From the NCBI GenBank assembly GCA_902520575.1, contig CABYOG010000001.1:1-64000 (forward strand): a DNA stretch of 64,000 bases, in the 5' to 3' direction. Position numbers and translations under genes: made by a program. Shown here one piece after another: positions 27,413 to 36,181 of the stretch (its first letter is position 1; each line of letters begins with the position of its first letter). A model generated the notes under the pieces. The model saw only the letters and a program-made list of their open reading frames with translations. It was not told where the DNA came from and did no database searches. The DNA comes from an uncultured SAR116 cluster alpha proteobacterium (GTDB lineage Bacteria > Pseudomonadota > Alphaproteobacteria > Puniceispirillales > Puniceispirillaceae).

Positions 27413-28608
27413 AAACCAAAATCATCTGTTGGATCAGGTATCCACCCAAAAGCACTTATATTCCCTTGTCCACTGATTGCTCGTTTTCGCAGAAAACTGA
27501 TTATCTGCTGAGTGTCCACGTCAGGATTTGCCCGCAGATATCGTACAGCAAGGGCGGCTACACGCGGCGCTGCATAGCTAGTTCCACCTGTAGTGGTGCG
27601 CACGCCTCTGTGATCGGTCACGGATACTTGTTCAGCAGGGACAAAGATATCGACATGCTGTGAGCCCGTGTTTGAAGCTGCCCCAGGGCGGCCAAAATGA
27701 TCTGATGAGCTTACAACAAATAGATTATCCAATGATAGCGCAGCAGGATAGACTGGATGTTCATCAATGTTGCGACCGTTGTTACCAGCCGATACTACAA
27801 ACAAAACAGATGGGGAGTTTTGAGCTGCAGTGGCAAAACAGGTCCAGTCATCAATGTTGTTGGACCCCATCGAAATATTCATGACGCGCACACCAGCATT
27901 AACAGCATGGTTAATCAGCTCTTTATACCGACACATATTTATAGCTGGAAAGCGGTAGACGGCGATTGCCTCACCTGGTGCTTCAGCAGCTAAAACACTA
28001 AATACAGTGGTACCGTGATGAAACGGATAATAGGGATTTTGGCGGGGGTCACTATCAAAGGGCCGTTCATCCATATCCCAAAAATCATAGCCTAAAAGAT
28101 TGCCATTAGCAGTTCTGGCGATATGGGGTTGAATCTTTGGCAGCAGATAATTTACTCCTGTATCTGCAATTGCCAATAAAGGGTTCTTTTTCTCTACTGC
28201 CTGATAAACATTTGGAACTGCTGGATTTACAACATCCTCTGCCGTAACTGTTACCAAGTCAGGTCCTAGAGTTTGCAGCGATAACAGCTTGCCAGCTCTA
28301 TCATAGACTGCCTGTCTTGCTTGTGTGATTTTACAAGGTTGCTGCAAACGCACCATAAGCTGCAGCTTGTTCTCTTTGTCCCGAATGTCAACTACGACGA
28401 CAGACCAGTCGTCTATATTGGGACGAAAGCGGAAATAAATCTGCTGGTCTTTTTGTTCATCCTTTTTCAGATAACCGCCAGGGATTTTGGTTCTTTTGCC
28501 GTCAGACTCCAGATACCTACAGATAGTTTCTGGTGTGCTAGCAGCTGCAAAACAAGGCTGAATTAAAGCTACGACACCTACAAGAAGGACTAAGAGCTTA
28601 AGAGGCAT
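27409..28608 (-). CDS. Secreted subtilisin-family (S8) serine protease
   Basis: 399 residues from the ATG at 28608; a TTG two codons earlier is open. A signal peptide (LKLLVLLVGVVALIQPCFA) is followed by a prodomain-like region to about 135 and then the S8 domain. The triad is Asp149 (IADTGVN), His198 (FHHGTTV) and Ser344 (GGTSYAAPRVAA), with the oxyanion Asn276 in SAGNNG. The protein ends soon after the catalytic domain (no extra C-terminal modules). It is expected to be periplasmic or secreted. It lies tail to tail with the trypsin-like gene, an unusual pairing of two unrelated protease folds. Confidence 0.88.
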   Translation of the reverse strand: MPLKLLVLLVGVVALIQPCFAAASTPETICRYLESDGKRTKIPGGYLKKDEQKDQQIYFRFRPNIDDWSVVVVDIRDKENKLQLMVRLQQPCKITQARQAVYDRAGKLLSLQTLGPDLVTVTAEDVVNPAVPNVYQAVEKKNPLLAIADTGVNYLLPKIQPHIARTANGNLLGYDFWDMDERPFDSDPRQNPYYPFHHGTTVFSVLAAEAPGEAIAVYRFPAINMCRYKELINHAVNAGVRVMNISMGSNNIDDWTCFATAAQNSPSVLFVVSAGNNGRNIDEHPVYPAALSLDNLFVVSSSDHFGRPGAASNTGSQHVDIFVPAEQVSVTDHRGVRTTTGGTSYAAPRVAALAVRYLRANPDVDTQQIISFLRKRAISGQGNISAFGWIPDPTDDFGF

Positions 28609-28646
28609 TATCAATTCTTTTCTGATACTTGCTCATACATTAAAAT

Positions 28647-29894
28647 TTACGTTGCTACAATGGCTGGCGCTGGACGCGGTTTTTCAGATATTGGCAAATG
28701 GATCAATGTGGAAATTAGACCTGTGCCAATTCCTACCCACCAGACGGTTGTGTAAGAACCAAAAACATCATACATAAACCCACCAAGCCAGACGCCAAGA
28801 AAAGAACCCAACTGATGTGAAAAAAATACGAGCCCATACAGCGTGCCCATGTACCGCAGGCCAAATAGATAAGCGACTAAACCAGATGTTAGTGGCACAG
28901 TTGCAAGCCAAAGAGAGCCCATGACAACAGAGAACACCAAAACTGAAAAAGGTGTCATAGGCACAAGAATAAACCATGCTGAGATTAGAGTTCGTCCTGC
29001 ATATATGAATGCTAAAAGATATTTTTTTTGGAACCTATTTCCGAGCACTCCGGCAGAAATGGTGCCAAAAATATTAAATACGCCGATTACTCCTAAAGCA
29101 ACGGCGCCTAGAGCAGCTGTAGTTGTTATACCAAATTTAGCTAAAAGACCGTTTGCGTCGATAGAGGCGCATATCTCTGTTACAAATGCAGGAAAATGCG
29201 CGGTCATGAATCCTAGCTGAAAACCACAGGAAAAAAAACCAATAAAAATCATGATATAGCTTGGGTCTCGCAAGGCACGTGAAATTATGCTGGACAGTGT
29301 TTCTTCAAGCTCTTCTTTACTTGCCTTGTAGTCTGAACGTAAAAACGGCAGGCAGATTAAACAAAGCAAAATCATGCCAGAGAATACAAGAAATACAGAA
29401 GACCAATGCATCCAATTGAGCAGATATTGCGCAAATGGAGGTCCAAAAACTTGACCCATGCTCCCTGCAGCCGTAGTCAGACCAAGTGCAAGAGAACGTT
29501 GTTCAGGGGCAGCTGAGCGTCCAACAACGCCTAAAACAACCCCAAAACCTGTTCCAGCAATGCCAAGCCCCACAAAAATTTCAAGCCACTGGTGTTGGAA
29601 AGGACTTATTGCAAAAGCACTCAAGCACAAGCCAGCAGAATATAGAAGTGTTCCTAAGAGAATAGCTCGCTTATCACCAAATCGTTCAGCAATGGCTCCG
29701 AAGATAGGAGTACCTAGTCCCCAAGCCAAATTTTGTATTGCTAGGGCGAGTGAAAATTCACTTCTAAACCATCCAAGGTCAACTGCAATAGGTATTTGAA
29801 AAACGCCAAAGCTTGACCGAATAACGAAGCTCAAGAACAATATAAGGCTTGCCGCAATCAAAATTGGAGTAAAAATGGAGGCTTGAGGTTTCAT
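28647..29894 (-). CDS. MFS transporter (monocarboxylate/oxalate-formate type)
   Basis: 415 residues with 12 helices. RSSFGVFQIPIAVDLGW followed by SLALAIQNLAWGLGTPIFG and the motif-A loop AIAERFGDKRAILLG is the pattern of the monocarboxylate and oxalate:formate carrier branch. GRSAAPEQRSLALGLTTAAGSMGQ is the typical central part of that group. The last loop RYMGTLYGLVFFSHQLGSFLGVWLGG is also typical. The inner-membrane carrier probably moves a small organic acid. It lies 38 bp downstream of the subtilase start region, but they need not share a function. Confidence 0.82.
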   Translation of the reverse strand: MKPQASIFTPILIAASLILFLSFVIRSSFGVFQIPIAVDLGWFRSEFSLALAIQNLAWGLGTPIFGAIAERFGDKRAILLGTLLYSAGLCLSAFAISPFQHQWLEIFVGLGIAGTGFGVVLGVVGRSAAPEQRSLALGLTTAAGSMGQVFGPPFAQYLLNWMHWSSVFLVFSGMILLCLICLPFLRSDYKASKEELEETLSSIISRALRDPSYIMIFIGFFSCGFQLGFMTAHFPAFVTEICASIDANGLLAKFGITTTAALGAVALGVIGVFNIFGTISAGVLGNRFQKKYLLAFIYAGRTLISAWFILVPMTPFSVLVFSVVMGSLWLATVPLTSGLVAYLFGLRYMGTLYGLVFFSHQLGSFLGVWLGGFMYDVFGSYTTVWWVGIGTGLISTLIHLPISEKPRPAPAIVAT

Positions 29895-30022
29895 TTGGTT
29901 TCCAATTTCTGATAAGAGGGCGCATAGCTACAGTGTTGATTTATCCCTGCATCTACCAATATATTGCAGATCATCAACTTGGCAATAAAACATGACACAA
30001 GACCAAATGGAAAAGGGGGTTA

Positions 30023-30211
30023 ATGCTGAAAGTGCTCCTATCAATTCTGTTGGTCACAGTAATTTTGAGCATGCTAATACGCATGTCACATTCTTTGTCT
30101 GCCCGGGCTAAAACCCTCCTCCGGCATCCGTTGGCTAGGACAATAATTTTTCAGGCTGTCCTGCGCCTTATTCCCATTTTCATGCAAAGGCGTTTACACC
30201 CTTATGTTTAG
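30023..30211 (+). CDS. Small basic membrane protein
   Basis: 62 residues: one clear helix at residues 3-21 (KVLLSILLVTVILSMLIRM) and an amphipathic, Arg-rich second half (FQAVLRLIPIFMQRRLHPYV). AGGGGG precedes the ATG at good spacing. Its stop interlocks with the stop of the convergent udh gene in a 4-nt overlap. Three other convergent pairs of full genes in this window do the same, which supports it being real. No family recognised. Confidence 0.45.
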   Translation: MLKVLLSILLVTVILSMLIRMSHSLSARAKTLLRHPLARTIIFQAVLRLIPIFMQRRLHPYV

Positions 30212-31011
30212 TCATCTTCGGAAGCGTATATCGGATCAATTGTAAAATAACCACCCTGATAGACAGCGTCAGGCGCGTCGGGCTTGGGGCGTTCCATTCT
30301 TCTATCCAAAGATTCTTGAAAATTCCGCCCATTATCTTTTGGTTGCCAACCGAGATAGGCGGTTCCCGAATTGTCCCACCATTTTCCATCATTATCTGAA
30401 ATACCGTAAATAATAGGGCAGCCAAGTTGTGATATGTTGAAAATGCAGTCAATTAGGGCGGTGAAATCGTCATAAGACATCCAGGTCGCCATCATTCTAT
30501 GATTTTTTGGCTCCGGAAAACAGGAACCGATCCGCACTATTGCTGTTTCTATCCCAAATTTATCATAATAAAGACTGGCAATAGCTTCACCAAAAACCTT
30601 CGAGACGCCGTAAAGACCATCTGGACGCGGCAGGGCTTTATCATCAAGATAATCCGTCTGTTTATAAAAGCCTACAGCATGGTTCGAGCTGGCAAACAGG
30701 ATGCGTGTGCAACCTGTTTTTCTTGCTGCTTCATATAGATTGTACACGCCCTCAATGTTGGCGGGGCGAATTGAAGACCATGATTTTTCTATTGAAATGC
30801 CGCCAAAATGAACAATGCCATTACAGCCCTTCACAAGTTTATAAACATCATCTTCTTTACTTAGGTCGCAGTAGACGATCTCTTCATTTGGGGCTGCATC
30901 ACCCAAATCATTAATGTCAGATACACGCAAAATTTCCGCTAGCGGTGCAAGTTTTTTACGCAAAACTGAGCCAATACTTCCAGCAGCGCCTGTTAGCAGA
31001 AGTCGTTCCAT
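30208..31011 (-). CDS. udh: Uronate dehydrogenase
   Basis: 267 residues from the ATG at 31011 (MERLLLTGAAGSIG), the usual Udh start; the frame runs to 31056. It is an SDR-fold enzyme that oxidises galacturonate or glucuronate to the aldarolactone with NAD+. Recognised family runs are EILRVSDIND, HFGGISIEKSW, NLYEAARKTG, FASSNHAVGFY, DGLYGVSKVFGE (catalytic Tyr-x3-Lys), VRIGSCFPEPKNHRMM and WWDNSGTAYLGW. All have close counterparts in Agrobacterium Udh. The gene follows the lactonase gene by 4 nt on the same strand. The two give uronate to aldarate in two steps. Confidence 0.9.
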   Translation of the reverse strand: MERLLLTGAAGSIGSVLRKKLAPLAEILRVSDINDLGDAAPNEEIVYCDLSKEDDVYKLVKGCNGIVHFGGISIEKSWSSIRPANIEGVYNLYEAARKTGCTRILFASSNHAVGFYKQTDYLDDKALPRPDGLYGVSKVFGEAIASLYYDKFGIETAIVRIGSCFPEPKNHRMMATWMSYDDFTALIDCIFNISQLGCPIIYGISDNDGKWWDNSGTAYLGWQPKDNGRNFQESLDRRMERPKPDAPDAVYQGGYFTIDPIYASEDD

Positions 31012-31015
31012 GTAG

Positions 31016-31903
31016 TTATCCTTTGAAACGTGGCTGCCTAAGGCCTGTAACGCCAAGGCCTTTTATAGCAAACAGACCACCTGCATCCGGCTGGTTGGCT
31101 TCGCTTTCCTCAGTCAGGCCAAAGCCAATAGAAGTTAGATATAATATGTCGAGGTTTTTGCTACCAAACATTGGTTTGGTGGGTTTTTCAACAGGCACAT
31201 CCAGCGTAAATAGCAGTTCACCCTCTGGCGAAATGCGGTAAATCTGCCAACCGCTGACACCAGCCATCCAATAGCAGCCTTCTGCGTCAACAGTGCCGCC
31301 GTCTGGTCTTCCGTTAACCTGGCGGGTATCAAAAAAAGTTTTAGCTTCTCCGGTTAAACCGGTCGCGCTGTCATAAGTGCAAGACCAAATCGTGCGAGTC
31401 AGTTTGTTGCTGTCCGAAAAATAAATAGTGTCCCCGTTTGGCGAGAAAGCGAGGCCGTTGGTAGTATAGAACAGTTTGTCCATCTCAGTCAGCTTCAAGT
31501 CTGTATCAAGCAGATAAAACTTCCCCTGTTGTTTAGGCTCGCCACCATCTTTCATGGTTCCTGCCCAAAACCGCCCGGCTGGGTCTACCGTGCCATCATT
31601 AAACCTGTTTTCTGGCAGATCTTTTTCGGGATCTATAATATGCCGTTTCTGGCCAGTGTGCGGGTCAAAAAACCAGAAGCCCGATTTGGCAGCCACAACA
31701 AGGCCGCCATGCTCACGTCTTGCAATACAGCCAACAGGTTCGCCAAATGCAAAACTCTGGTTACTCTTATCTTCCGGATTATAACAGTGTATCAAACCAC
31801 CCGTAATATCCACCCACCATAGTCTCTGATCTTCTGTGTCCCAGACTGCGCCCTCGCCAAGACGCTCTGCTCCAGCAACGATTGTTGAGATTTCAACTGA
31901 CAT
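31016..31903 (-). CDS. SMP-30/gluconolactonase family sugar lactonase
   Basis: 295 residues of the six-bladed SMP-30/gluconolactonase propeller. Metal-binding regions are visible: the Glu in LGEGAVWDTEDQRLWWVDI, the Asn in ENRFNDGTVDPAGRFWAGTM, and NGLAFSPNGDTIYFSDS, with GRPDGGTVDAEGCYWMA further on. It probably opens the aldaro- or aldonolactone made by the adjacent uronate dehydrogenase, in an oxidative uronate pathway. It is the first gene of the pair. The 158 bp upstream, shared with the divergent SGNH gene, should hold the promoter. Confidence 0.85.
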   Translation of the reverse strand: MSVEISTIVAGAERLGEGAVWDTEDQRLWWVDITGGLIHCYNPEDKSNQSFAFGEPVGCIARREHGGLVVAAKSGFWFFDPHTGQKRHIIDPEKDLPENRFNDGTVDPAGRFWAGTMKDGGEPKQQGKFYLLDTDLKLTEMDKLFYTTNGLAFSPNGDTIYFSDSNKLTRTIWSCTYDSATGLTGEAKTFFDTRQVNGRPDGGTVDAEGCYWMAGVSGWQIYRISPEGELLFTLDVPVEKPTKPMFGSKNLDILYLTSIGFGLTEESEANQPDAGGLFAIKGLGVTGLRQPRFKG

Positions 31904-32061
31904 CGGGTTGTCCCCAATTTTAATTTAATTTCCTCTCTAACTCTAACAGATGGATGTAAGAAAGTCAGTCCTTACAAAAAAAGGATTGAAGCAAAAAGAT
32001 GACGCCGTAGCGCTTGCAGTGCTAGACTACTGAACCTAACAATGCAAAGAATGAGGGAGGC

Positions 32062-32739
32062 ATGTCCAAACAGATACGGATATTAGTTTATGGAGACTCA
32101 AATAGCTGGGGGTATTTGGATAACCAACAGGGGATGAGATATGACAGGCGGTGGCCAATAGAGATGTCCAGACATCTGTCTAAAACCCTTCCAGTAACAT
32201 TGATCGAAGAATGTTTGCCTGGTCGCACAACAGATCTTGATGATCCAGTGATGGGCAATGGATTTAATGGAAGAGCCCATTTAGAAACAGTTTTGCGCTC
32301 GCATCAGCCTCTTGACCATATTGTGATTATGTTGGGAACAAATGATTTAAAGGCCCGGTTTGACAGGTCAGCTGACGATATTGCACTAGCCTTTATAAGC
32401 TTGGGCCAACTTGCCCGTAACCTAGCTGTAGGTCAGGGGAGCTGGGCAGCAGCACAGCCAGCAGATGTCACTTTGATTTGTCCTATTGTGATTGGCCGGC
32501 GGGCAAGTGATCCTGCCTGGGAAAGAGCAGAAGAATGGACAGGTGCTCTCGAAAAATCTTCTGGTCTTTCATCTGCTATTCAGATAGCTGGTGCGGCTGT
32601 CAGCTTGCGAGTAATTGATGGCAACCAGTTTGGCTGTTCTTCAGAAAACGATCCGATCCATTGGAGTGAAGACACCCATTTAGAGTTTGGCGCTGGCATT
32701 GCAAGCATCTTTCAAAAACAGATCCTTGGGAAAACGTAA
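32062..32739 (+). CDS. SGNH/GDSL hydrolase
   Basis: 225 residues without a signal peptide. The SGNH blocks are all visible: the Ser in VYGDSNSWGY (block I), a Gly in block II, the Asn in MLGTNDLKARF (block III) and the Asp-x2-His pair in DPIHWSEDTHLEFG (block V). It is an esterase or acyl-thioesterase acting in the cytoplasm. A CAT-type deacetylase or arylesterase is equally possible. GGGAGG precedes the ATG. Divergent from the lactonase/udh pair, it may act on acylated sugar acids (inference). Confidence 0.85.
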   Translation: MSKQIRILVYGDSNSWGYLDNQQGMRYDRRWPIEMSRHLSKTLPVTLIEECLPGRTTDLDDPVMGNGFNGRAHLETVLRSHQPLDHIVIMLGTNDLKARFDRSADDIALAFISLGQLARNLAVGQGSWAAAQPADVTLICPIVIGRRASDPAWERAEEWTGALEKSSGLSSAIQIAGAAVSLRVIDGNQFGCSSENDPIHWSEDTHLEFGAGIASIFQKQILGKT

Positions 32740-32906
32740 TTATATTTTAAGTTAAATCGCTGCTGGACTGAGGCTGCGCCTTGAGAAAGACATTTCGCAC
32801 TTCAGCATAAGAAATGCTCGTCATTTGAGAATTTTCTCTTTTGGTTTTGCAGCGCACAAGATAATTTAATGCTAATGTTCCGCAAAGACGATTAAAAGAG
32901 AGAAGA

Positions 32907-34160
32907 ATGCCAACAATTTCAAATGAATTACTGAATGATATTCGGTCAAAATTTGCTCAGATAGACAGCTGCCCTGTTCAAGGACAACGTGTGTTTTTTG
33001 AAAATGCGGGTGGGGCATTAACCTTAAATAAGGTGGTTGATGTGTCACGTGACTATGCGGCGATTCCAGATAATCAGGGCCGTGATAATCCTGGCTCACA
33101 CGAACTGGTGCGGGTTATTCAGAAGGCAAAGGATGATCTGCGCGTATTTATGAATGCTCCGTCAGGTCAGTTTTTCGTCGGTGAAAGTGGAACTGAATTG
33201 ATTTTTAGGCTGGTGATGAATGCCTGCCTTGGCACAGAAGATGGCGGAGTGGTGCTTGGCTCTACTGTTGAACATCCGGCAACCAGAAGCGCGTGTGCAC
33301 GTTGGTCAAAAGTCAGTCGTAAGACCCATGTTTTGATCGCGCATGATGATGATCTTGGTTTGGTAAAGGCAGAAGATTATACCGCACATGTAACGCAAGC
33401 CACCAAAGTGGCGACCATTCTGCATACCTCTCCCGTTACCGGAATGGGAATGGATGTTGCGGCAATTTCGAAAGCTATTCGGGCTGTCTCGCCGGATTGT
33501 TATATAATTGTTGATGGTATTCAGCATGCAGCTCATGGGCAAATTGATATTGCCTCTTATGATGTGGATGGTTACGTAATTTCTCCATATAAGATGTTTT
33601 CCCGGCATGGTTATGGTCTAGCTTGGATTTCAGACCGGTTGACAGACCTGCCGCATGACTCTCTTGTTGGCGGACCCGAGCATAATTGGGAACTGGGCAC
33701 TCGAGATACCGGTGCTTATGCTACAATCTCAGAAGTCGTTGATTATCTGGAATGGCTGGGCAGTAATGTAACAGAATCTGTTGATAAACGAACAAGATTT
33801 ATCGCTGCAGGTGCAGCTATCCACGCACACGAAAAGAGGCTGACTGATGCTATGATCAATGGTACGGGCAATTTACCTGGCCTTGTTGAAATGGACAAAG
33901 TCAAAATCATTGGAGGTGTCGATAATCCTGCGCGTGAAGGTCTGGTTTCGCTTGTGGTTGACGGATTAAATTCAGCTGATGTAGTGAAAAAATTGAACGA
34001 GCAGGGCATCAGAACGCATCTGCGCAAAGCTGATCATTATTCTGGAAACATTCTGGACCCTTTAGGGCTGGATGGCTGTGTACGGGTGTCCATGTGTCAC
34101 TACAATAGTGAACATGAGGTTGCTCAGTTTTTAGCAGCCATGAAAACAATCGCTGCTTAA
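32907..34160 (+). CDS. Class V aminotransferase / cysteine-desulfurase-like PLP enzyme
   Basis: 417 residues of the fold-type I, class V aminotransferase family. FFENAGGALTLNKVV starts the domain. The PLP-contacting Asp-x2-Gln-His lies in IIVDGIQHAAHG, and the Schiff-base Lys is in YVISPYKMFSRHGYG. The C-terminal domain has GIRTHLRKADHYSGNIL and CVRVSMCHYNSEHEV, the region where desulfurases carry their substrate-binding Arg. No SufE/IscU partners lie nearby, so a role in amino acid or sulfonate/phosphonate catabolism is as likely as sulfur transfer. AAGAGAGAAG precedes the ATG. Confidence 0.82.
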   Translation: MPTISNELLNDIRSKFAQIDSCPVQGQRVFFENAGGALTLNKVVDVSRDYAAIPDNQGRDNPGSHELVRVIQKAKDDLRVFMNAPSGQFFVGESGTELIFRLVMNACLGTEDGGVVLGSTVEHPATRSACARWSKVSRKTHVLIAHDDDLGLVKAEDYTAHVTQATKVATILHTSPVTGMGMDVAAISKAIRAVSPDCYIIVDGIQHAAHGQIDIASYDVDGYVISPYKMFSRHGYGLAWISDRLTDLPHDSLVGGPEHNWELGTRDTGAYATISEVVDYLEWLGSNVTESVDKRTRFIAAGAAIHAHEKRLTDAMINGTGNLPGLVEMDKVKIIGGVDNPAREGLVSLVVDGLNSADVVKKLNEQGIRTHLRKADHYSGNILDPLGLDGCVRVSMCHYNSEHEVAQFLAAMKTIAA

Positions 34161-35083
34161 TTCACCAGATGGTTTTCAATGGGCTTTGATCGGGAAATAA
34201 CAGTCAGCCCCGTTATAACGATGATGATTGATAAGAAATGATATAAACCGAACGCTTCATTCAAAATCAGTACACCCAGAGCCGCGCTATAAATAGGCAC
34301 AAGGTTGGAATACACGCCGGCCCGGTCCGGGCCTATTAAATCAACCCCACGCATATAAAAAACCTGTGATATAAACGACGGAATGAGTGAGATGAATAAA
34401 ACAATTAACCAGGCTAGTTGAGTAGCTGGCCATTGTGCCGTGCCTTGAGTGACTTCAATAAGTAAAATGGGAATAGATAAAACCCATGCCGCTCCAGCAA
34501 AGACTGTCATCATGGTCATATTATCGATATCCGGACGATTTTGAAGGCCTATGGTATAACCGGCGTAAAAGATGCAGGCACCTAGCATTATCCAGTCACC
34601 TTTATTGATTTGCAGTACAACTAACAATGAAAAATCACCTTTACTAATAATAAGAAAAACACCAGCCATCGTCAGAATTGTTCCGATAATCTGACCGAAA
34701 GTCAGTTTAGTTTTTAAAATCAATGTTACACCTATCAAGATGAACATTGGCATAGCACATTGAATAAGGCCCAGATTAATTGCTGTCGTCGATTGTGCAG
34801 CCATATAAAAAAGCGTGTTGAAAAACGAGAGACCTAAGGCACCCATCATAAATACCCATGGCCATTTACCTTTTAGCTTGGGCAAAGCTGCAGGCAGTTC
34901 TTTGCGTTTGGTCATCAGCAGAATGGCAAAAACAATTGTCCACCGCATGAACACAATCACAAGAGGAGACACTTCACCAACAGCGAGGCGGCCGGCAATA
35001 GTATTTCCCGCCCATCCTAATGTGGCGAGGCTGAGAAGAAGAGGTGCGGATGTAAAGGCAGAGCTCAGAAGCCTAGAAACCAT
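34157..35083 (-). CDS. DMT-superfamily (EamA) transporter
   Basis: 308 residues, ten helices in two EamA repeats. Typical runs are ATLGWAGNTIAGRLAVGEVSPLVIVFMRW (split across helix 1-2), NTLFYMAAQSTTAINLGLIQCAMPMF, GDWIMLGACIFYAGYTIGLQ and DRAGVYSNLVPIYSAALGVLILNE. It is an inner-membrane exporter or importer of small metabolites. It lies 45 bp downstream of the PcaD-like gene on the same strand and interlocks stops with the aminotransferase gene. Confidence 0.85.
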   Translation of the reverse strand: MVSRLLSSAFTSAPLLLSLATLGWAGNTIAGRLAVGEVSPLVIVFMRWTIVFAILLMTKRKELPAALPKLKGKWPWVFMMGALGLSFFNTLFYMAAQSTTAINLGLIQCAMPMFILIGVTLILKTKLTFGQIIGTILTMAGVFLIISKGDFSLLVVLQINKGDWIMLGACIFYAGYTIGLQNRPDIDNMTMMTVFAGAAWVLSIPILLIEVTQGTAQWPATQLAWLIVLFISLIPSFISQVFYMRGVDLIGPDRAGVYSNLVPIYSAALGVLILNEAFGLYHFLSIIIVITGLTVISRSKPIENHLVN

Positions 35084-35128
35084 AAAAATCCTTTTTCTGA
35101 TAATGAATATGCCGCGCGGCTAGGTGCG

Positions 35129-35926
35129 CTAAGGCGCGGTGTGGTCAGCTAGAAATTTGGAAATAATTTCGCTGAGCATCTCAGGTTGCTCAACACAGGG
35201 AATGTGGCCTGCCCCCTTGATTAATTTGAAATCTGCGTTCGGAATGAGGTTAGCTGTGTCAAGCACAATTTCTGGTGGTGTTGAGCCATCATCCTCACCC
35301 ACTACACAAATCACAGGCAAATCAAGATGGACTGCAGCCGAGGTTAAATCAGCATTCCGCAGGGCCGTCGCTGTCCCCAAATATCCCTGAAGAGGTGTCC
35401 GCAAAAACATATTACAATAGCCTGCCAGCTCATCTGAACGATGGGCGTGAAAATCTTGTGTAAACCAACGTTGCATATTTCCATCCACCAAAGCTGAGAG
35501 CCCTTCTGAACCAGCAGCTTGCAAACGTTCATCCCACATCTCAGAATTTCCAATTTTTGAAGCTGTATCGCATAAAATTAGTCCCTTTGTAAGATCGGGG
35601 CGGAGGGTGGCTAACCTCTGTGCGATCATTCCGCCAACAGATAAGCCACAGATAAAAACATCCTTCTTCCCCATTAAGTCAAGCAGACCTGCTAAATCGC
35701 CAACTAGTTCATCAAGGTGGTAGGGAGGGCTTCCTATATCGGATAAGCCGTGGCCACGATTGTCATAGGTAATAATTTCCGCCTTGCCAACAAGCCTAAC
35801 GATAACATCCCGCCAGATACGGAAATCTGTGGCTAGTGAATTTGAAAAAACAAGGACAGGACTACCCTCTGGCGCAGTAATATGTTGATAGTGTAGGGTG
35901 ATGTCGTTAATTCTAGCAAATTGCAT
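35129..35926 (-). CDS. Alpha/beta hydrolase, 3-oxoadipate enol-lactonase (PcaD)-like
   Basis: 265 residues. The family layout is LVFSNSLATDFRIW (oxyanion region), ITYDNRGHGLSDI, the nucleophile Ser in CGLSVGGMIAQ, Asp in VVGEDDGSTPPEI and His in KGAGHIPCVEQPE. NSLATDFRIWRDV and RGHGLS are close to PcaD, which opens 3-oxoadipate enol-lactone in the protocatechuate branch. No other pca genes are in the window, so a different small lactone or ester is possible. Confidence 0.8.
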   Translation of the reverse strand: MQFARINDITLHYQHITAPEGSPVLVFSNSLATDFRIWRDVIVRLVGKAEIITYDNRGHGLSDIGSPPYHLDELVGDLAGLLDLMGKKDVFICGLSVGGMIAQRLATLRPDLTKGLILCDTASKIGNSEMWDERLQAAGSEGLSALVDGNMQRWFTQDFHAHRSDELAGYCNMFLRTPLQGYLGTATALRNADLTSAAVHLDLPVICVVGEDDGSTPPEIVLDTANLIPNADFKLIKGAGHIPCVEQPEMLSEIISKFLADHTAP

Positions 35927-36181
35927 GATCAGTTGGTGTCCTTTAGAGAAGGGTTTTCACTTCTATTGGCATACTCTCTTGGCAAGGCAAAATCCAGTAT
36001 GCTTAACTGGAAGCCAATCCGCGTGACAGTCTGGAAGAGAATTTTTACCTGCCTTAGTAGGGAATAAAAGTGCAGCGAGCGTAAGCCTTTAATCTTGTGG
36101 TGTGTCTGGCTCATCTGATCAGAGGCATAAAGTTAGAATTCTGAAAACATTCATGTTTGTCCCTACACTTGAGGAGAGCTA

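Noticed and set aside
32907..34160. Cysteine desulfurase of an Fe-S assembly system
   Set aside because: No suf or isc partners nearby and no clear active-site Cys loop; kept as a general class V aminotransferase-family enzyme.
35929..36114. 61-codon minus frame just upstream of the PcaD-like gene
   Set aside because: Its composition is not protein-like, there is no helix or motif, and no convincing ribosome site; its position alone does not support it.
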